A stretch of DNA of 64,000 nucleotides. Origin: Poriferisodalis sp965208895. Its GTDB lineage: Bacteria > Actinomycetota > Acidimicrobiia > Acidimicrobiales > Poriferisodalaceae. The notes under the pieces were generated by a model. That model was not told the origin of the DNA. It worked only from the letters and a program-made list of their open reading frames with translations, and searched no databases. Position numbers and translations under genes: made by a program. Location: contig NZ_OZ242363.1 in assembly GCF_965208895.1 (NCBI RefSeq), positions 124,001 through 188,000 on the forward strand, in the 5' to 3' direction. Positions 1 through 8,533 of the stretch are shown piece by piece (position 1 is the first letter of the stretch; each line of letters begins with the position of its first letter).

Positions 1-1
1 G

Positions 2-187
2 CACTTCGAGGCGGTCGTGGTCGGTTCGCCACAGACCATCCGTTCGGTTTGCGAACGGTTCGCCGAGGAGGCAGGCACCGACTACTTCGTCGGTGTGTTT
101 GCGTGGGGTGATCTCACGAACTACGAGGTGGACCGATCATTCGATCTGTTCGCCGAGCATGTGATTGCGCCGATGGCTACTTCCTGA
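2..187 (+). CDS. LLM-class flavin/F420-dependent oxidoreductase, C-terminal fragment
   Basis: The window opens inside this gene; only the last 61 residues are visible and it stops at TGA 185-187. The visible part has the usual C-terminal layout of luciferase-like monooxygenases: a glycine-proline turn followed by a helix (GSPQTIRSVCERF), a helix-ending EAG, a short hydrophobic strand (YFVGVFAWG) and a final helix ending FAEHVIAP. The substrate cannot be told from this piece. The assignment rests on pattern only; the N-terminal barrel lies outside the window. Confidence 0.6.
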   Translation, partial: HFEAVVVGSPQTIRSVCERFAEEAGTDYFVGVFAWGDLTNYEVDRSFDLFAEHVIAPMATS

Positions 188-261
188 GCGCGCTCAGGTT
201 GCTTGCCCTGAATCCTCAAGGCATATAGTCGCGAGAGAACTGAACTTGGGGGGCGGCTCGA

Positions 262-945
262 ATGACTGCACTACATCCCAACGGCGTGAACCACCTCGCG
301 CTTTCCACTCGCGACATGAAGGGCCAGCTGGAGTTCTGGTGCGACGTGCTGGGTTTGCCGCTGAAGGCCCTGTACTGGATGCACGGCGTGGACGGCACTT
401 ATCACGGTTTCGTGGAGCTGGCGCCCGACAGCTACGTGGCGTTCGTGCAGCATCCCGACAACGCCAAGGACATCGAGCTGGGCGTCACTCACGCGGGCGG
501 GCCCGGCGAGCCGGTCACCGCTGGCACCATGCAGCACGTCGCCTTCAACGTCGACACGTTCGAAGACCTGATGGCGCTGCGGGATCGCATCCGTGATCGT
601 GGCGTGCAGGTGTTCGGGCCGATCGACCACGGCTTCATCCAGTCCGTCTACTTCGCCGGCCCCGAGGGGTTGGCGCTCGAGGTGGCGTGCGGGTCGGCTA
701 TTCCCGCGGAGCAGTGGGTGGACCCCGAGGTACAAGACCTTTGCGGTATCTCCGGGTCCGAGCTCGAACGGCTGAAGAACCCGGCGGACTACATCCGTCC
801 CGCTGAGCCTGTTTCGCAGCCGTCGTCCGATACCGGCATGCCGCGGCTCATGCCCGAAGACCACTACGACATGGTCATGAGCCTGCCGGACCAGGTGGTG
901 TGGGACCGCATGAGCGAGACGACCCCACCAGTGACCGCCGACTGA
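262..945 (+). CDS. VOC-family (glyoxalase/dioxygenase fold) metalloprotein
   Basis: A 227-aa protein with one vicinal-oxygen-chelate module of two beta-alpha-beta-beta-beta repeats. Putative metal ligands fall at the expected spacing: His11 (NHLALS), Glu52 (GFVEL), His92 (MQHVAFNV) and Glu140 (LALEVACG). The last 80 residues are an extension rich in Pro, Asp and Ser after the fold. The ATG at 262 is preceded by a G-rich run (GGGGGG) that can serve as a ribosome site. VOC proteins with such extensions include ring-cleaving dioxygenases and lyases; the substrate is not readable. It lies 74 bp after the LLM gene, possibly in the same transcription unit. Confidence 0.8.
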   Translation: MTALHPNGVNHLALSTRDMKGQLEFWCDVLGLPLKALYWMHGVDGTYHGFVELAPDSYVAFVQHPDNAKDIELGVTHAGGPGEPVTAGTMQHVAFNVDTFEDLMALRDRIRDRGVQVFGPIDHGFIQSVYFAGPEGLALEVACGSAIPAEQWVDPEVQDLCGISGSELERLKNPADYIRPAEPVSQPSSDTGMPRLMPEDHYDMVMSLPDQVVWDRMSETTPPVTAD

Positions 946-1093
946 GCACTGGGTGCGCCTGTTCTCCCATCGCAATCGTCCGGCGGCAGCCGGTCCGCTG
1001 CCAACCGAACTGGCTCGGATGGGGAGCAACTCGGCCCGGCTGGAGCCGTCTGGACGGGCGCCATCGACGCGTTCATGGCACGGGTCATCTCGG

Positions 1094-1131
1094 TTGCTAT
1101 ACAACTATGCTAGCACTAGATGATATAACAG
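1094..1131 (+). promoter_or_regulatory. AT-rich putative promoter/operator of the MazF-type pair
   Basis: The 40 bp before the antitoxin ATG are strikingly AT-rich compared with the flanking DNA. TTGCTA at 1094-1099 followed 17 bp later by TAGATG, or further on by TATAAC at 1124-1129, could form a -35/-10 pair. Toxin-antitoxin operons are normally autoregulated from such a site. This is inferred from composition and position only. Confidence 0.3.
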
Positions 1132-1135
1132 TGTA

Positions 1136-1345
1136 ATGGCAACAACGAGGACGACGTTCACGTTGGACCGCGAGCTGGCTGAGCAGGCTCACCACCTGAG
1201 CGTCAACATCTCCGCCGCTGCGCGAGAAGGCGTGGCAGCCGCCGTGAAACGAGCCCTCGGCGAGTCTGATCGTGCGGCCTATGAACGAATCCCGGAAGAA
1301 CCCGACGAGTTTTGGGACGACGCCGAGGCGTGGGGTAACGAGTGA
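1136..1345 (+). CDS. Small antitoxin (CcdA/ribbon-helix-helix-like) of a MazF-type pair
   Basis: A 69-aa acidic protein. Its N-terminus (TTRTTFTLDRELAEQA) looks like the strand-helix start of a ribbon-helix-helix DNA-binding domain. The C-terminal third (RIPEEPDEFWDDAEAWG) is acidic and aromatic, as expected for a flexible tail that blocks a toxin. It overlaps the next gene by GTGA, so the two are translationally coupled. Family knowledge: such antitoxins bind their own promoter and neutralise the partner RNase. The exact antitoxin family (CcdA or MazE-like) is not certain; the pairing with a toxin is strong. Confidence 0.75.
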   Translation: MATTRTTFTLDRELAEQAHHLSVNISAAAREGVAAAVKRALGESDRAAYERIPEEPDEFWDDAEAWGNE

Positions 1346-1650
1346 ACCGGGGCGAGGTGAGGTGGGCTGGCGTGGGCGCCAAGAGGCGACCGGTGCTCGT
1401 GCTGACGCGCCCAGAGGTCATCGGTGTGCGTGAGCTAGTGACGGTTGCCGAAATAACTACGACGATTCGAGGACTCGCTGTTGAGGTTCCGCTCGACGTC
1501 ACCGAGGTCGACCTTCCGTCTGAGTCCGTCATCAATTGCGATGGCCTGCATACCGTCCGGCGGGCTTCGCTGGGCGAATGCCTCGGCGAATTGGGGTCTA
1601 CGACCATGTGGTCTGTCTGTCGGGCAATTTCTTACGCATTGGGTTGTTGA
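1342..1650 (+). CDS. MazF/PemK-family endoribonuclease toxin
   Basis: A 102-aa protein starting at GTG 1342, overlapping the antitoxin stop. It shows the PemK/MazF fold signature: an N-terminal strand NRGEVRWA, then RRPVLVLTRPEVI, the strand VTVAEITTTIRG, and the late block SVINCDGLHTVRR, in which asparagine and aspartate precede the final helix. Known members cleave mRNA at short specific sequences and stop translation until the antitoxin is restored. The pair sits between two metabolic operons with no other mobile signature nearby. The cleavage specificity cannot be predicted. Confidence 0.85.
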   Translation: MNRGEVRWAGVGAKRRPVLVLTRPEVIGVRELVTVAEITTTIRGLAVEVPLDVTEVDLPSESVINCDGLHTVRRASLGECLGELGSTTMWSVCRAISYALGC

Positions 1651-1665
1651 GGGGCGACGGCGATA

Positions 1666-2532
1666 GTGCAGTTCAGCAGGGTTCGCAGCGTCGCCGAGGC
1701 GGTTGACGAGCTGAGCCGCTGGGGCACTGAAGGCCGCATCCTGGCGGGCGGAACCGACGTGATGCCGCAGTACCTGCGCGGCGAGCGGTCGCCGGCTGCG
1801 CTGATCGACATCAGCGGCATCGACGGCCTGCAGGGGATCTCCGACGTCGGCGGGGCGACCAGCGTCGGCGCTCTGGTCACGCTGCGCCGGCTCGCCACGG
1901 CCTCGCTCATCGCACTGCGGCATCCGGCCCTGTCCCAAGCGTCCGCGGCAGTCGGGGCTTGGCAGACCCAGACAGTGGCCACAGTTGGCGGCAACGTGTG
2001 TACCGCGGCGGCGTCGGCTGACACTCTTCCGGCCTTGCTGGTCTCCGATGCTCAGCTGACGCTGGTGTCGAAATCGGGCCGGCGGCGAATGGACTTGGGC
2101 GAGTTTCTGACGGGAGCGGGCGCGACGGCGTTACGACCGACAGAACTGCTGCGTGCCGTCGAGCTGGAGCCAATCGGCGAGCGCAGCGCCGAGGGATACC
2201 TCAAGGTGGGGCGACGCAGTGCCATGGACCTTGCAGTCGTAGGCCTGGCGCTGCGGCTGTCCGTGACTCCGAGCGGAGTCGTGAGCGGCGCCCGTGTCGC
2301 GGTGTGCGGCGGGACTCGGTCGCCGCACCGGGTGCCCAGCGCCGAGACTGCTCTGTTGGGAATCCAGATCGACGGTGGCCGCGTCGACTGCGCGGAAGCC
2401 GGTGCCGAGCTCGCGAGTGCCGCAGCGCCCGAACGGACCGAGGCGGCGCGCTACCGGCGACGGGTGCTTCCCGGCCTGCTGAGCCGGCTCGCGGACCGTT
2501 GCGTCGCCGACATCTCCGGGGCGGACAGCTAA
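1666..2532 (+). CDS. Molybdenum hydroxylase FAD-binding subunit (CoxM/XdhB type)
   Basis: A 288-aa protein of the xanthine dehydrogenase/CO dehydrogenase medium-subunit family. The two FAD pyrophosphate-binding loops are visible: AGGT at residues 27-30 and TVGGN at 106-110, followed by a CO-dehydrogenase FAD C-terminal domain. It takes electrons from the iron-sulfur subunit and passes them to an acceptor. The start is GTG 1666. The stop codon overlaps the next start (TAATG), and together with the next two genes it forms a complete M-S-L operon. The true substrate (purine, aldehyde or N-heterocycle) is unknown. Confidence 0.88.
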   Translation: MQFSRVRSVAEAVDELSRWGTEGRILAGGTDVMPQYLRGERSPAALIDISGIDGLQGISDVGGATSVGALVTLRRLATASLIALRHPALSQASAAVGAWQTQTVATVGGNVCTAAASADTLPALLVSDAQLTLVSKSGRRRMDLGEFLTGAGATALRPTELLRAVELEPIGERSAEGYLKVGRRSAMDLAVVGLALRLSVTPSGVVSGARVAVCGGTRSPHRVPSAETALLGIQIDGGRVDCAEAGAELASAAAPERTEAARYRRRVLPGLLSRLADRCVADISGADS

Positions 2533-3023
2533 TGGCTGCCGCTGGGGGCGAGCAGTCCGTGTCGATCCGGCTGGTCGTGAACGAACGGCCCCACGTGCTT
2601 GACGTTGGAGCGGGGGAGACCCTGCTGGGCACGCTGCGCGAGCGTCTCGCTCTCACCGGTCCGAAGGAAGCGTGCTGTGAAGGCGAGTGCGGTGCATGCA
2701 CCGTGCTGGTGGACGGCGCGCCCGTTGCATCGTGCATCGCGGCCGCCGGGTCGATGGATGGCCGCACCATTCGCACGGTCGAAGGGCTCGCTGGTGCGGG
2801 TGAGCTCACGGTGCTGCAGCAGGCCTTTGTGAGCCATGCCGCCGTCCAATGCGGCTATTGCACGCCCGGAGTGCTGATGGTGCTGACGGCGTTACTCGAC
2901 GACGTGCCGGATCCCTCCGAGACCGACATCCGTCAGGCGCTCGCAGGGAACATCTGCCGCTGCACGGGCTACCAGCAGATCGTCGACGCCGCGCTCGACG
3001 CCGCCGGGGCGGTGTCACCATGA
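2532..3023 (+). CDS. Molybdenum hydroxylase [2Fe-2S] subunit (CoxS type)
   Basis: A 163-aa protein with both cluster-binding domains of the family. The plant-ferredoxin-type cluster is held by cysteines near 48/49, 53, 56 and 68 (CCEGECGACTVLVDG). The helical domain cluster is held by Cys107, Cys110, Cys142 and Cys144 (CGYC and CRC). It relays electrons from the molybdenum centre to FAD. An upstream in-frame start exists, but the ATG at 2532 overlaps the preceding stop and gives the standard family length. It overlaps the next gene by ATGA. Confidence 0.9.
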   Translation: MAAAGGEQSVSIRLVVNERPHVLDVGAGETLLGTLRERLALTGPKEACCEGECGACTVLVDGAPVASCIAAAGSMDGRTIRTVEGLAGAGELTVLQQAFVSHAAVQCGYCTPGVLMVLTALLDDVPDPSETDIRQALAGNICRCTGYQQIVDAALDAAGAVSP

Positions 3024-5326
3024 GCGCGCTCGGCGCCAACCCAGCCCGCAGCGATGCTGACGCAAAGCTGCGAGGCGAAGCAGTCTTCGGCGCCGACCTC
3101 GCCCGGCCGGGAATGTTGTGGGCTGCAGTCTCCCGGTCACCTGTCGCTGCCGGACAGATCCGTGCCGTCAACACGCGCCTCGCTCTGGCGATCGACGGTG
3201 TGCTGGAGGTGCTGACGGCGGCTGACGTGCCGGATTGGCGCACCGGTGTGATCGTGTCTGACACTCCATTCTTGGCCGCCGACTATGTGGCCTATGAGGG
3301 AGAGCCGTTGGCAATCGTGGTCGCTGAAAGCCGGGTCGCAGCCGAGGCTGGCGCAAGCGCGGTCGTCGCCGACATCGAGCCGATCGAGCCGATTTCCACG
3401 CCGGAGCAGGCCCTCGCACCAGGTGCTCGTTTGGTCCATCCCGAATGGAATCGCTTCGCCGTGGCCGGCGGTGCCGATATCGGGCGCGACGGCAACGTGG
3501 TGGCAGAGGTGGTCCATGATCCCGGCGATCTTGATGCGGCATTCGCTGCTGCAGACCTGGTGGTAGAGGGCACCTACCGGACGCCTCGGCAGTATCAAGC
3601 GCATCTGGAGCCCAAGATGGCGCTGGCTGTGTTCGAGTCGGGCCGTTACACCATCGAGGTTTCTCACCAGTACCCGTTCCGCCTGCGCGACCGGATCGCC
3701 CAAATGCTGGCGGTCAAGCCTTCGTCGTTGCGGGTGGTCGGTCACCACATCGGCGGGGGTTTCGGCGCCAAGCTCGATGTCAGCGTCGAAGCGTTCGCTG
3801 CGCTGCTGGCCCAGCGATATCGCCGTCCCGTGCGCATGCAGCACAGTGCACTCGAAGAACGGCTCGTGGCGCCATGCCGGGCCAACGCGCTGGCGTCGGT
3901 TCGCTCTGCTGTGCGGGGTGACGGCACGATCCTGGCGACCGAGGTCGAGATCGTGTCCGACAGCGGTGCCTATGCCAACAATGGCCCAGCACTGTCGGCC
4001 ATACCCATGTTTGTGTTCGGCTCGATCTACCGGGTAGGCACCGCTCGGATACGGACCCGCAACGTGTACACGAACACGGCGCCTACCGGTGCCTACCGGG
4101 GAGTGAACGGACCCTGGCTGGTGTTCGCCAACGAGCGTCACATGGATGCCATCGCGGATGCGCTTGGCCGCGATCGCCGGGAGTATCGGCTGACGTCGTT
4201 GTCTCAAGATGGCGAGCTGATGCGCAACGGGCAGCCGCTCGAAGAGGTCTCGATCCTGCATGAGGCCTTTGAACGAGTCGACGAGCTCGCACCCTGGCAC
4301 GCCATTTCGGAGCGCACAGCAGCATCGAAGAGTTCGGGCGATGGCGTGCTGCGCGGTGTCGGCCAGGCTGCGTCGGTCTGGCTGACCAACCCGATGCCGG
4401 GTCATGCCACGGTGAAGCTGAACGAGGACGGCACCGCGACGGTGATCACCTCGGCGACCGAAAATGGCTCCGGTGCCGTCGCGACCGGCCTGCGGCAAAT
4501 CGCAGCCGAGGCACTCGGACTTGCTGCGGATGATGTGATGATCACGATGCCCGACACCGACGCCACCGGCTACGACGCTGGGTCACAGGGCAGCCGCACC
4601 ACGCATGTGGTGGGCCGGGCCATCGCCGACGCCTCAGCGGAAGTGCGACGCCAAGTGATCGACCAGGCATCGCACATGCTCGAAGCGGCCCCCGAAGACC
4701 TCGAGATCGCCGAGGGCGTCGTGACGGTCGCGGGGGTGCCCGCTGCCAGCGTGACTCTCGGTCAGGTCGCACAGGCAGCCACATGGTCCGAAGGGCCGAT
4801 CGCCGTTGGTGCGTCCTACGTCACCCCGACACCGCAGCACGATCCCATGTGTGCAACCGGCATGCTGATCAAGGGCTGGCCGACGCCCACGTATCACCTT
4901 CACCAGGCCGAGGTGAGCGTCGATCCGGTCACCGGTCAGGTCACCGTGGATCGCTACGTAGTCTGCCAGGAGGTCGGGCGGGCGATTCATCCAGCCGCCC
5001 TTGCCGGTCAGATCCAGGGCGGCGTCGCGCAGGGCTTGGGCTTCGCGCTGAGCGAGCGCGTCGATATCGACCACGGCCGCTACGTTCAGCGCACCTTCAA
5101 GGAACATGGCCTGCCGCTGGCCGCAGACGTGCCGAAGGTGGAGATGATCGTGATGGAACACCCCGACTCCGCTGGCCCCTACGGTGCAAAGGGCGCCGCC
5201 GAGCCACCCGTCGTCCCGGTAGCGGCTGCTGTTGCCAATGCGGTCTCCGACGCCATCGGCGCACCGATCGACACGCTGCCGATTACGCCCGCGGACGTGC
5301 TCGACGCCCTGGAGCGGGCGCAATGA
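3020..5326 (+). CDS. Molybdenum hydroxylase large (molybdopterin) subunit
   Basis: A 768-aa catalytic subunit. An aldehyde-oxidase a/b hammerhead domain occupies roughly the first 120 residues, followed by the molybdopterin-cytosine-dinucleotide domain. Visible motifs are GGGFGAKLD, TGAYRGVNG (the XDH-like Arg loop rather than the CO-dehydrogenase AYRCSFR loop), GSQGSRTTHVVGRA and the catalytic Glu728 in GAKGAAEPP. The absent Cys-Ser-Phe-Arg loop argues against CO oxidation. The ATG at 3020 overlaps the CoxS-type stop. The next ATG (5323) overlaps this stop, so the operon once continued into a hydantoinase gene. Confidence 0.9.
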   Translation: MSALGANPARSDADAKLRGEAVFGADLARPGMLWAAVSRSPVAAGQIRAVNTRLALAIDGVLEVLTAADVPDWRTGVIVSDTPFLAADYVAYEGEPLAIVVAESRVAAEAGASAVVADIEPIEPISTPEQALAPGARLVHPEWNRFAVAGGADIGRDGNVVAEVVHDPGDLDAAFAAADLVVEGTYRTPRQYQAHLEPKMALAVFESGRYTIEVSHQYPFRLRDRIAQMLAVKPSSLRVVGHHIGGGFGAKLDVSVEAFAALLAQRYRRPVRMQHSALEERLVAPCRANALASVRSAVRGDGTILATEVEIVSDSGAYANNGPALSAIPMFVFGSIYRVGTARIRTRNVYTNTAPTGAYRGVNGPWLVFANERHMDAIADALGRDRREYRLTSLSQDGELMRNGQPLEEVSILHEAFERVDELAPWHAISERTAASKSSGDGVLRGVGQAASVWLTNPMPGHATVKLNEDGTATVITSATENGSGAVATGLRQIAAEALGLAADDVMITMPDTDATGYDAGSQGSRTTHVVGRAIADASAEVRRQVIDQASHMLEAAPEDLEIAEGVVTVAGVPAASVTLGQVAQAATWSEGPIAVGASYVTPTPQHDPMCATGMLIKGWPTPTYHLHQAEVSVDPVTGQVTVDRYVVCQEVGRAIHPAALAGQIQGGVAQGLGFALSERVDIDHGRYVQRTFKEHGLPLAADVPKVEMIVMEHPDSAGPYGAKGAAEPPVVPVAAAVANAVSDAIGAPIDTLPITPADVLDALERAQ

Positions 5327-5574
5327 ACGCCGCAGGTTTGCCGCCGCCTGCGCCCTTGCGCATCGGCGTAGACGTCGGCGGGACCAACACCGCTACGGTC
5401 GCCATGTCGGCCGATGAGGTCGTCGGCTGGGCGAAGGCACCTACGACTCCGGAGGTCACCGACGGGATTGTGACCGCAGTGCGGTCGCTGCTCGACAAGC
5501 ACCATCTGTCTCCCGATGCGATTAGCGCCGTAATGATCGGCACGACGCACTTCACCAACGCGCTGGTGGGTCGT
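5323..5574 (+). pseudogene. Truncated hydantoinase/oxoprolinase (N-terminal about 84 aa)
   Basis: Starting at ATG 5323, which overlaps the molybdopterin-subunit stop, the sequence encodes a typical hydantoinase/oxoprolinase N-terminus: nucleotide-binding loop IGVDVGGTNTATV, the KAPTTPEVTDGI block and IGTTHFTNALV. The homology ends abruptly around 5574. A normal member is at least 500 residues. Downstream, reading continues only into meaningless sequence, because the plus strand there is the antisense of a DUF917 fragment. I infer a rearrangement join at about 5574; an assembly chimera cannot be excluded from the sequence alone. Confidence 0.8.
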
Positions 5575-6231
5575 CCTCGTAGATGGCGAGGTTCTCATTC
5601 TGGAAGCCGATGCGGATGGTGCGCCCGGCGTCTCGCCGATGCCCGCCGCGGTCATCTGGCCGCGTGCAAACCCCGCCGCGTTGCGCCGGTGCACATCGGT
5701 CACCTTGCCGCGGAGGTATCGCATGCCCCCAGCGACGCCCAGGATCGCCTCGCTGGGGTCGTCCTTGACCTCACGGGCGTGATGCACCGCATGGCCGATG
5801 TCGCTGGCCAGCCGCAACGTGTTCGGGATGATCGAGCGGCGGCAGTATACGCCGTCCATCACGGCCGACGCCAGCCCCGTGTGAGCGCCCATCTCGACGG
5901 TCGCTGCTCGGGCTATGCGCTCGAGCCATTTGGCGTCGGGCACTTCGGCGATGACCATCTGGCTGCCTCGCTCGTCGGCAATGGCGGCGGGGTAGGGGCT
6001 GCCGTCGTAGATGAGGTAGGTAATCATCTGCAGCTCCGGGAAGGCTCGCCCCATGCCGTCGCCGTTCACGATGGGAATGTCCATGGCCGCGGCCACCACC
6101 ATCGGCACCATCGAGTTGCTGCCGCCCATCTCGAACGGTGCGATGGCATCGAACTTCCGCCCCAAATGGCTCTCTAGCGCCCTGGCGGCCACCGTCTCCT
6201 CCGCCGTCGATGACGGCGGTGTGTCCTCCGA
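5575..6231 (-). pseudogene. Inverted DUF917 fragment, truncated at both ends and frameshifted
   Basis: Read on the minus strand, this encodes the middle of a DUF917 protein (a family usually found beside hydantoinase/oxoprolinase genes): HLGRKFDAIAPFEMGGSNSM, GDGMGRAFPELQM and RGKVTDVHRRNAAGFARG. About 90 N-terminal residues are missing, because the fragment begins directly after the kinase stop codon at 6232-6234. Near 5621-5630 the frame shifts by one base: the continuation IGFQNENLAIYEDD lies in the neighbouring frame. The fragment then ends at the hydantoinase join, lacking roughly the last 100 residues. It is clearly non-functional as it stands. Confidence 0.75.
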
Positions 6232-7260
6232 TTAGGTCGAGGTCGGCGAGCTCTTCAGCAGGCGCTCGCACCCAGAAACGACTCCCTTGCGGAACATCTC
6301 GAGTTGACCGTCGGGCCACGGAACCTCTGGCCGAGCGGCCCGCCAGCCGAGAATGGCCATGCCGCGGATGAGCTCGAACATCGGCACCAGCGCCAAGTCG
6401 TCATCACTGATCGGGCGAACTGCTCGATAGCTGTGCAGGAATGCCTGCCGCGCAGCGCGGAAGTCCGCGGTGTCCCGGGAATGGAACATCGCCACAGCGA
6501 TGTCGTACTGGTGCCACCCGAAACCGGCGTCGTCAAAGTCGATCACGCTCAGTTGCCCGTCGCAGGTGAGCAGGTTTGCCAGATGGAGATCGGCATGAAT
6601 CATGCTGAAGGTGCGGCGCGGCTCGCCATAGCGGCGAAGCCGTTCCCGGCAGTGATCGCGGGCCGTGATGAGCAGCTCCCGCTCGCGCCCATCGAGCACC
6701 GGGTTCTCCCAGAACGGACCCCAGAAGGGAGCATCGCCGAGCAATCCGTCCAAGTCCAGGCGATGGCGCCGGAACGATGACGGCGGCGTCCAGCCGGCCG
6801 CCTGGTTGTGCATCGCCGCCATCAGGCCGCCGAGCTGGCTGAACGGCGCGGCGATCTCGGGCGGTCCAGTTGCGTCGGTGTTGCGGTCGTGAGCGGTGAG
6901 CAGCTCGCCGACAATCTCTCCTGGCGCCCAGACGTTGAGCCCAGCCTGCCGCGTCTCGTTCCCGGCAACGCCCACGGGCACGAAGTAGCGACCGTCGGGT
7001 GCGTCAACAGGCGTCGGCACCGAGATGCCGCTGCTGCGAAGTGCCTCCAGCCACACGCGTTCGGAGTTGAGCTCGTCGAGAGAGTGGTAGCCGGGCCGGT
7101 GCAGTCGCAGCACGTAGGCCTTTCCGGAGCGATCGTCGTCGGCCCGATATGTGACGTTCTCGCTGATGCCGACCAGTTGCAGGCGCGCAGTCTCGATGCC
7201 GAATGCGCGCAGTGCCTCTCGGACGGCTGGTTCGTAACGGGTAGCAAACCCGTCAGCCAT
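6232..7260 (-). CDS. APH-fold small-molecule kinase (hydroxylysine/homoserine-kinase-like)
   Basis: A 342-aa aminoglycoside-phosphotransferase-fold kinase. The catalytic loop IHADLHLANLL and the metal-binding VIDFDDAG are intact. This fold phosphorylates hydroxyl groups on aminoglycosides, homoserine, choline or hydroxylysine, among others. It overlaps the upstream class III PLP gene by 8 bp, and that pairing is the best clue to function. In animals, hydroxylysine kinase (APH fold) makes the phospho-ester that a class III PLP phospholyase then eliminates. A comparable kinase/phospholyase pair is inferred here. The substrate is unproven. Confidence 0.8.
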   Translation of the reverse strand: MADGFATRYEPAVREALRAFGIETARLQLVGISENVTYRADDDRSGKAYVLRLHRPGYHSLDELNSERVWLEALRSSGISVPTPVDAPDGRYFVPVGVAGNETRQAGLNVWAPGEIVGELLTAHDRNTDATGPPEIAAPFSQLGGLMAAMHNQAAGWTPPSSFRRHRLDLDGLLGDAPFWGPFWENPVLDGRERELLITARDHCRERLRRYGEPRRTFSMIHADLHLANLLTCDGQLSVIDFDDAGFGWHQYDIAVAMFHSRDTADFRAARQAFLHSYRAVRPISDDDLALVPMFELIRGMAILGWRAARPEVPWPDGQLEMFRKGVVSGCERLLKSSPTST

Positions 7261-8533
7261 CGATTTCCTGCAGCACCGCGTCGAACGCAGCCAGGAACTC
7301 CTCGGCGTGGGACTGTTGCAGCACGAGCGGCGGGCGGAGTTTCAGCACGTTGGCGAACGCACCGGCGTTCGAAGCAAGCACGCCTTGGTCTTTCAACCGG
7401 TCGGTGAACTCCACCGCCCGTGATGGGTCAGGCACCAGCTCGCCCTCCGGCTCCACCATTTCCACTCCGATGTACAGCCCGTGGCCCCGGACATCGCCGA
7501 TCCATGGGCATCGTTCGGCGCGTTCGACCAGTGCCGTTCGCAACCCGAATCCGAGCTCTGCGACGCTCGCGGCCAGCCCGCGCTCCTCGATCTCGTCGAT
7601 GACGGCGTGCCCGACGGCAGCTTGCAGCGGGCTCGCGCCGTAGGTGTTGAAGTAGCGGGTCTCGCCCCGGAAGCGTTCGACCAGATCCCGGCTGGCGACT
7701 GTGGCCGCGAGCGGCAGGCCGTTCCCCATGGGCTTGCCCATCACGGCAATGTCCGGCTCGAAGCCGGTCAATTCGTAGCCCCACCAGCGACCGGTCCTGC
7801 AGTAGCCGGCCTGCACCTCGTCGGCGATCACCAAGCCGCCGGCGGCTCGCACGAGATCCGCAGCCTTCGCTATAAAGTCGCCCGGTATGTCCGGCAGGCC
7901 TTCATTGGCCTGGATCGAGCACAAGATGACAGCGGCGACGCCGGCACCAGAGGACTCCAGCCGTTCGATGGCTGTCGCCAGCTCGTCGAGGTAGGCGTCG
8001 GCGAGTGCGTGGCTATCCAGCCCTGCCCGGATCGGACGCAATTGCTGGGGATACGGGAACGTCGCCACGTCGGGGTGCTCGTCGGGCCTCATCGCCGCCC
8101 GACGCAACGCGATCACCGCTTCGGTATTGCCGTGGTAGGTGGCATTGGTGGCGATGACACCGCGGCGTCCGGTTGCGATGCGAGCCATAGCCATAGCCAC
8201 CTCGACGGCTTCGGTGCCGGTGCAGGTGATGACAGCGCTCTCGATCCCGTCGTGATGCAACGCCACTAATCGCTCGGCGAAGCTGACGATGCCCTCGTGC
8301 AGGTACCGGCTGTGCACGTTCAGCGTGGCCTGCTGGGCCGCCATGGCCTCTGCCACGCGGGCATTGCCGTGACCCACGCAGGGCACGTTGTTGTACATGT
8401 CGATGTAGCGGCGACCGTCCGCGTCGAAGAGCTCGACGCCCTCGCCTCGCACGATGTGCAGCGGCTCGGTGTAGAAGAGCTGTGAGCCGGCGCCCAGCGC
8501 CCGCTCACGTCGTGCTTGAAGCGACTGGCTCAC
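7253..8533 (-). CDS. Class III PLP enzyme (aminotransferase or phospholyase type)
   Basis: A 426-aa fold-type I PLP enzyme of aminotransferase class III. It shows CTGTEAVEVAMAMAR, the cofactor-binding DEVQAGYCRTG (Asp238 to Gln241) and the Schiff-base Lys267 in VMGKPMGNGLPLA. The closest functional theme is the AGXT2L group, including ethanolamine-phosphate and phosphohydroxylysine phospholyases, whose genes sit with APH-fold kinases as here. Ordinary amine-pyruvate aminotransferases are the alternative. It overlaps both neighbours by a few bases (7253-7260 and 8530-8533), so the three-gene unit is translationally coupled. Confidence 0.85.
   Translation of the reverse strand: MSQSLQARRERALGAGSQLFYTEPLHIVRGEGVELFDADGRRYIDMYNNVPCVGHGNARVAEAMAAQQATLNVHSRYLHEGIVSFAERLVALHHDGIESAVITCTGTEAVEVAMAMARIATGRRGVIATNATYHGNTEAVIALRRAAMRPDEHPDVATFPYPQQLRPIRAGLDSHALADAYLDELATAIERLESSGAGVAAVILCSIQANEGLPDIPGDFIAKAADLVRAAGGLVIADEVQAGYCRTGRWWGYELTGFEPDIAVMGKPMGNGLPLAATVASRDLVERFRGETRYFNTYGASPLQAAVGHAVIDEIEERGLAASVAELGFGLRTALVERAERCPWIGDVRGHGLYIGVEMVEPEGELVPDPSRAVEFTDRLKDQGVLASNAGAFANVLKLRPPLVLQQSHAEEFLAAFDAVLQEIDG

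Noticed and set aside
271..1104. Long minus-strand reading frame opposite the glyoxalase gene
   Set aside because: It is the antisense of a well-supported VOC gene; the His/Arg/Val-rich composition is typical of GC-rich shadow frames.
2849..3019. Upstream extension of the molybdopterin subunit
   Set aside because: It overlaps the iron-sulfur subunit gene in another frame and reads as Arg-rich noise; the ATGA overlap at 3020 is the natural start.
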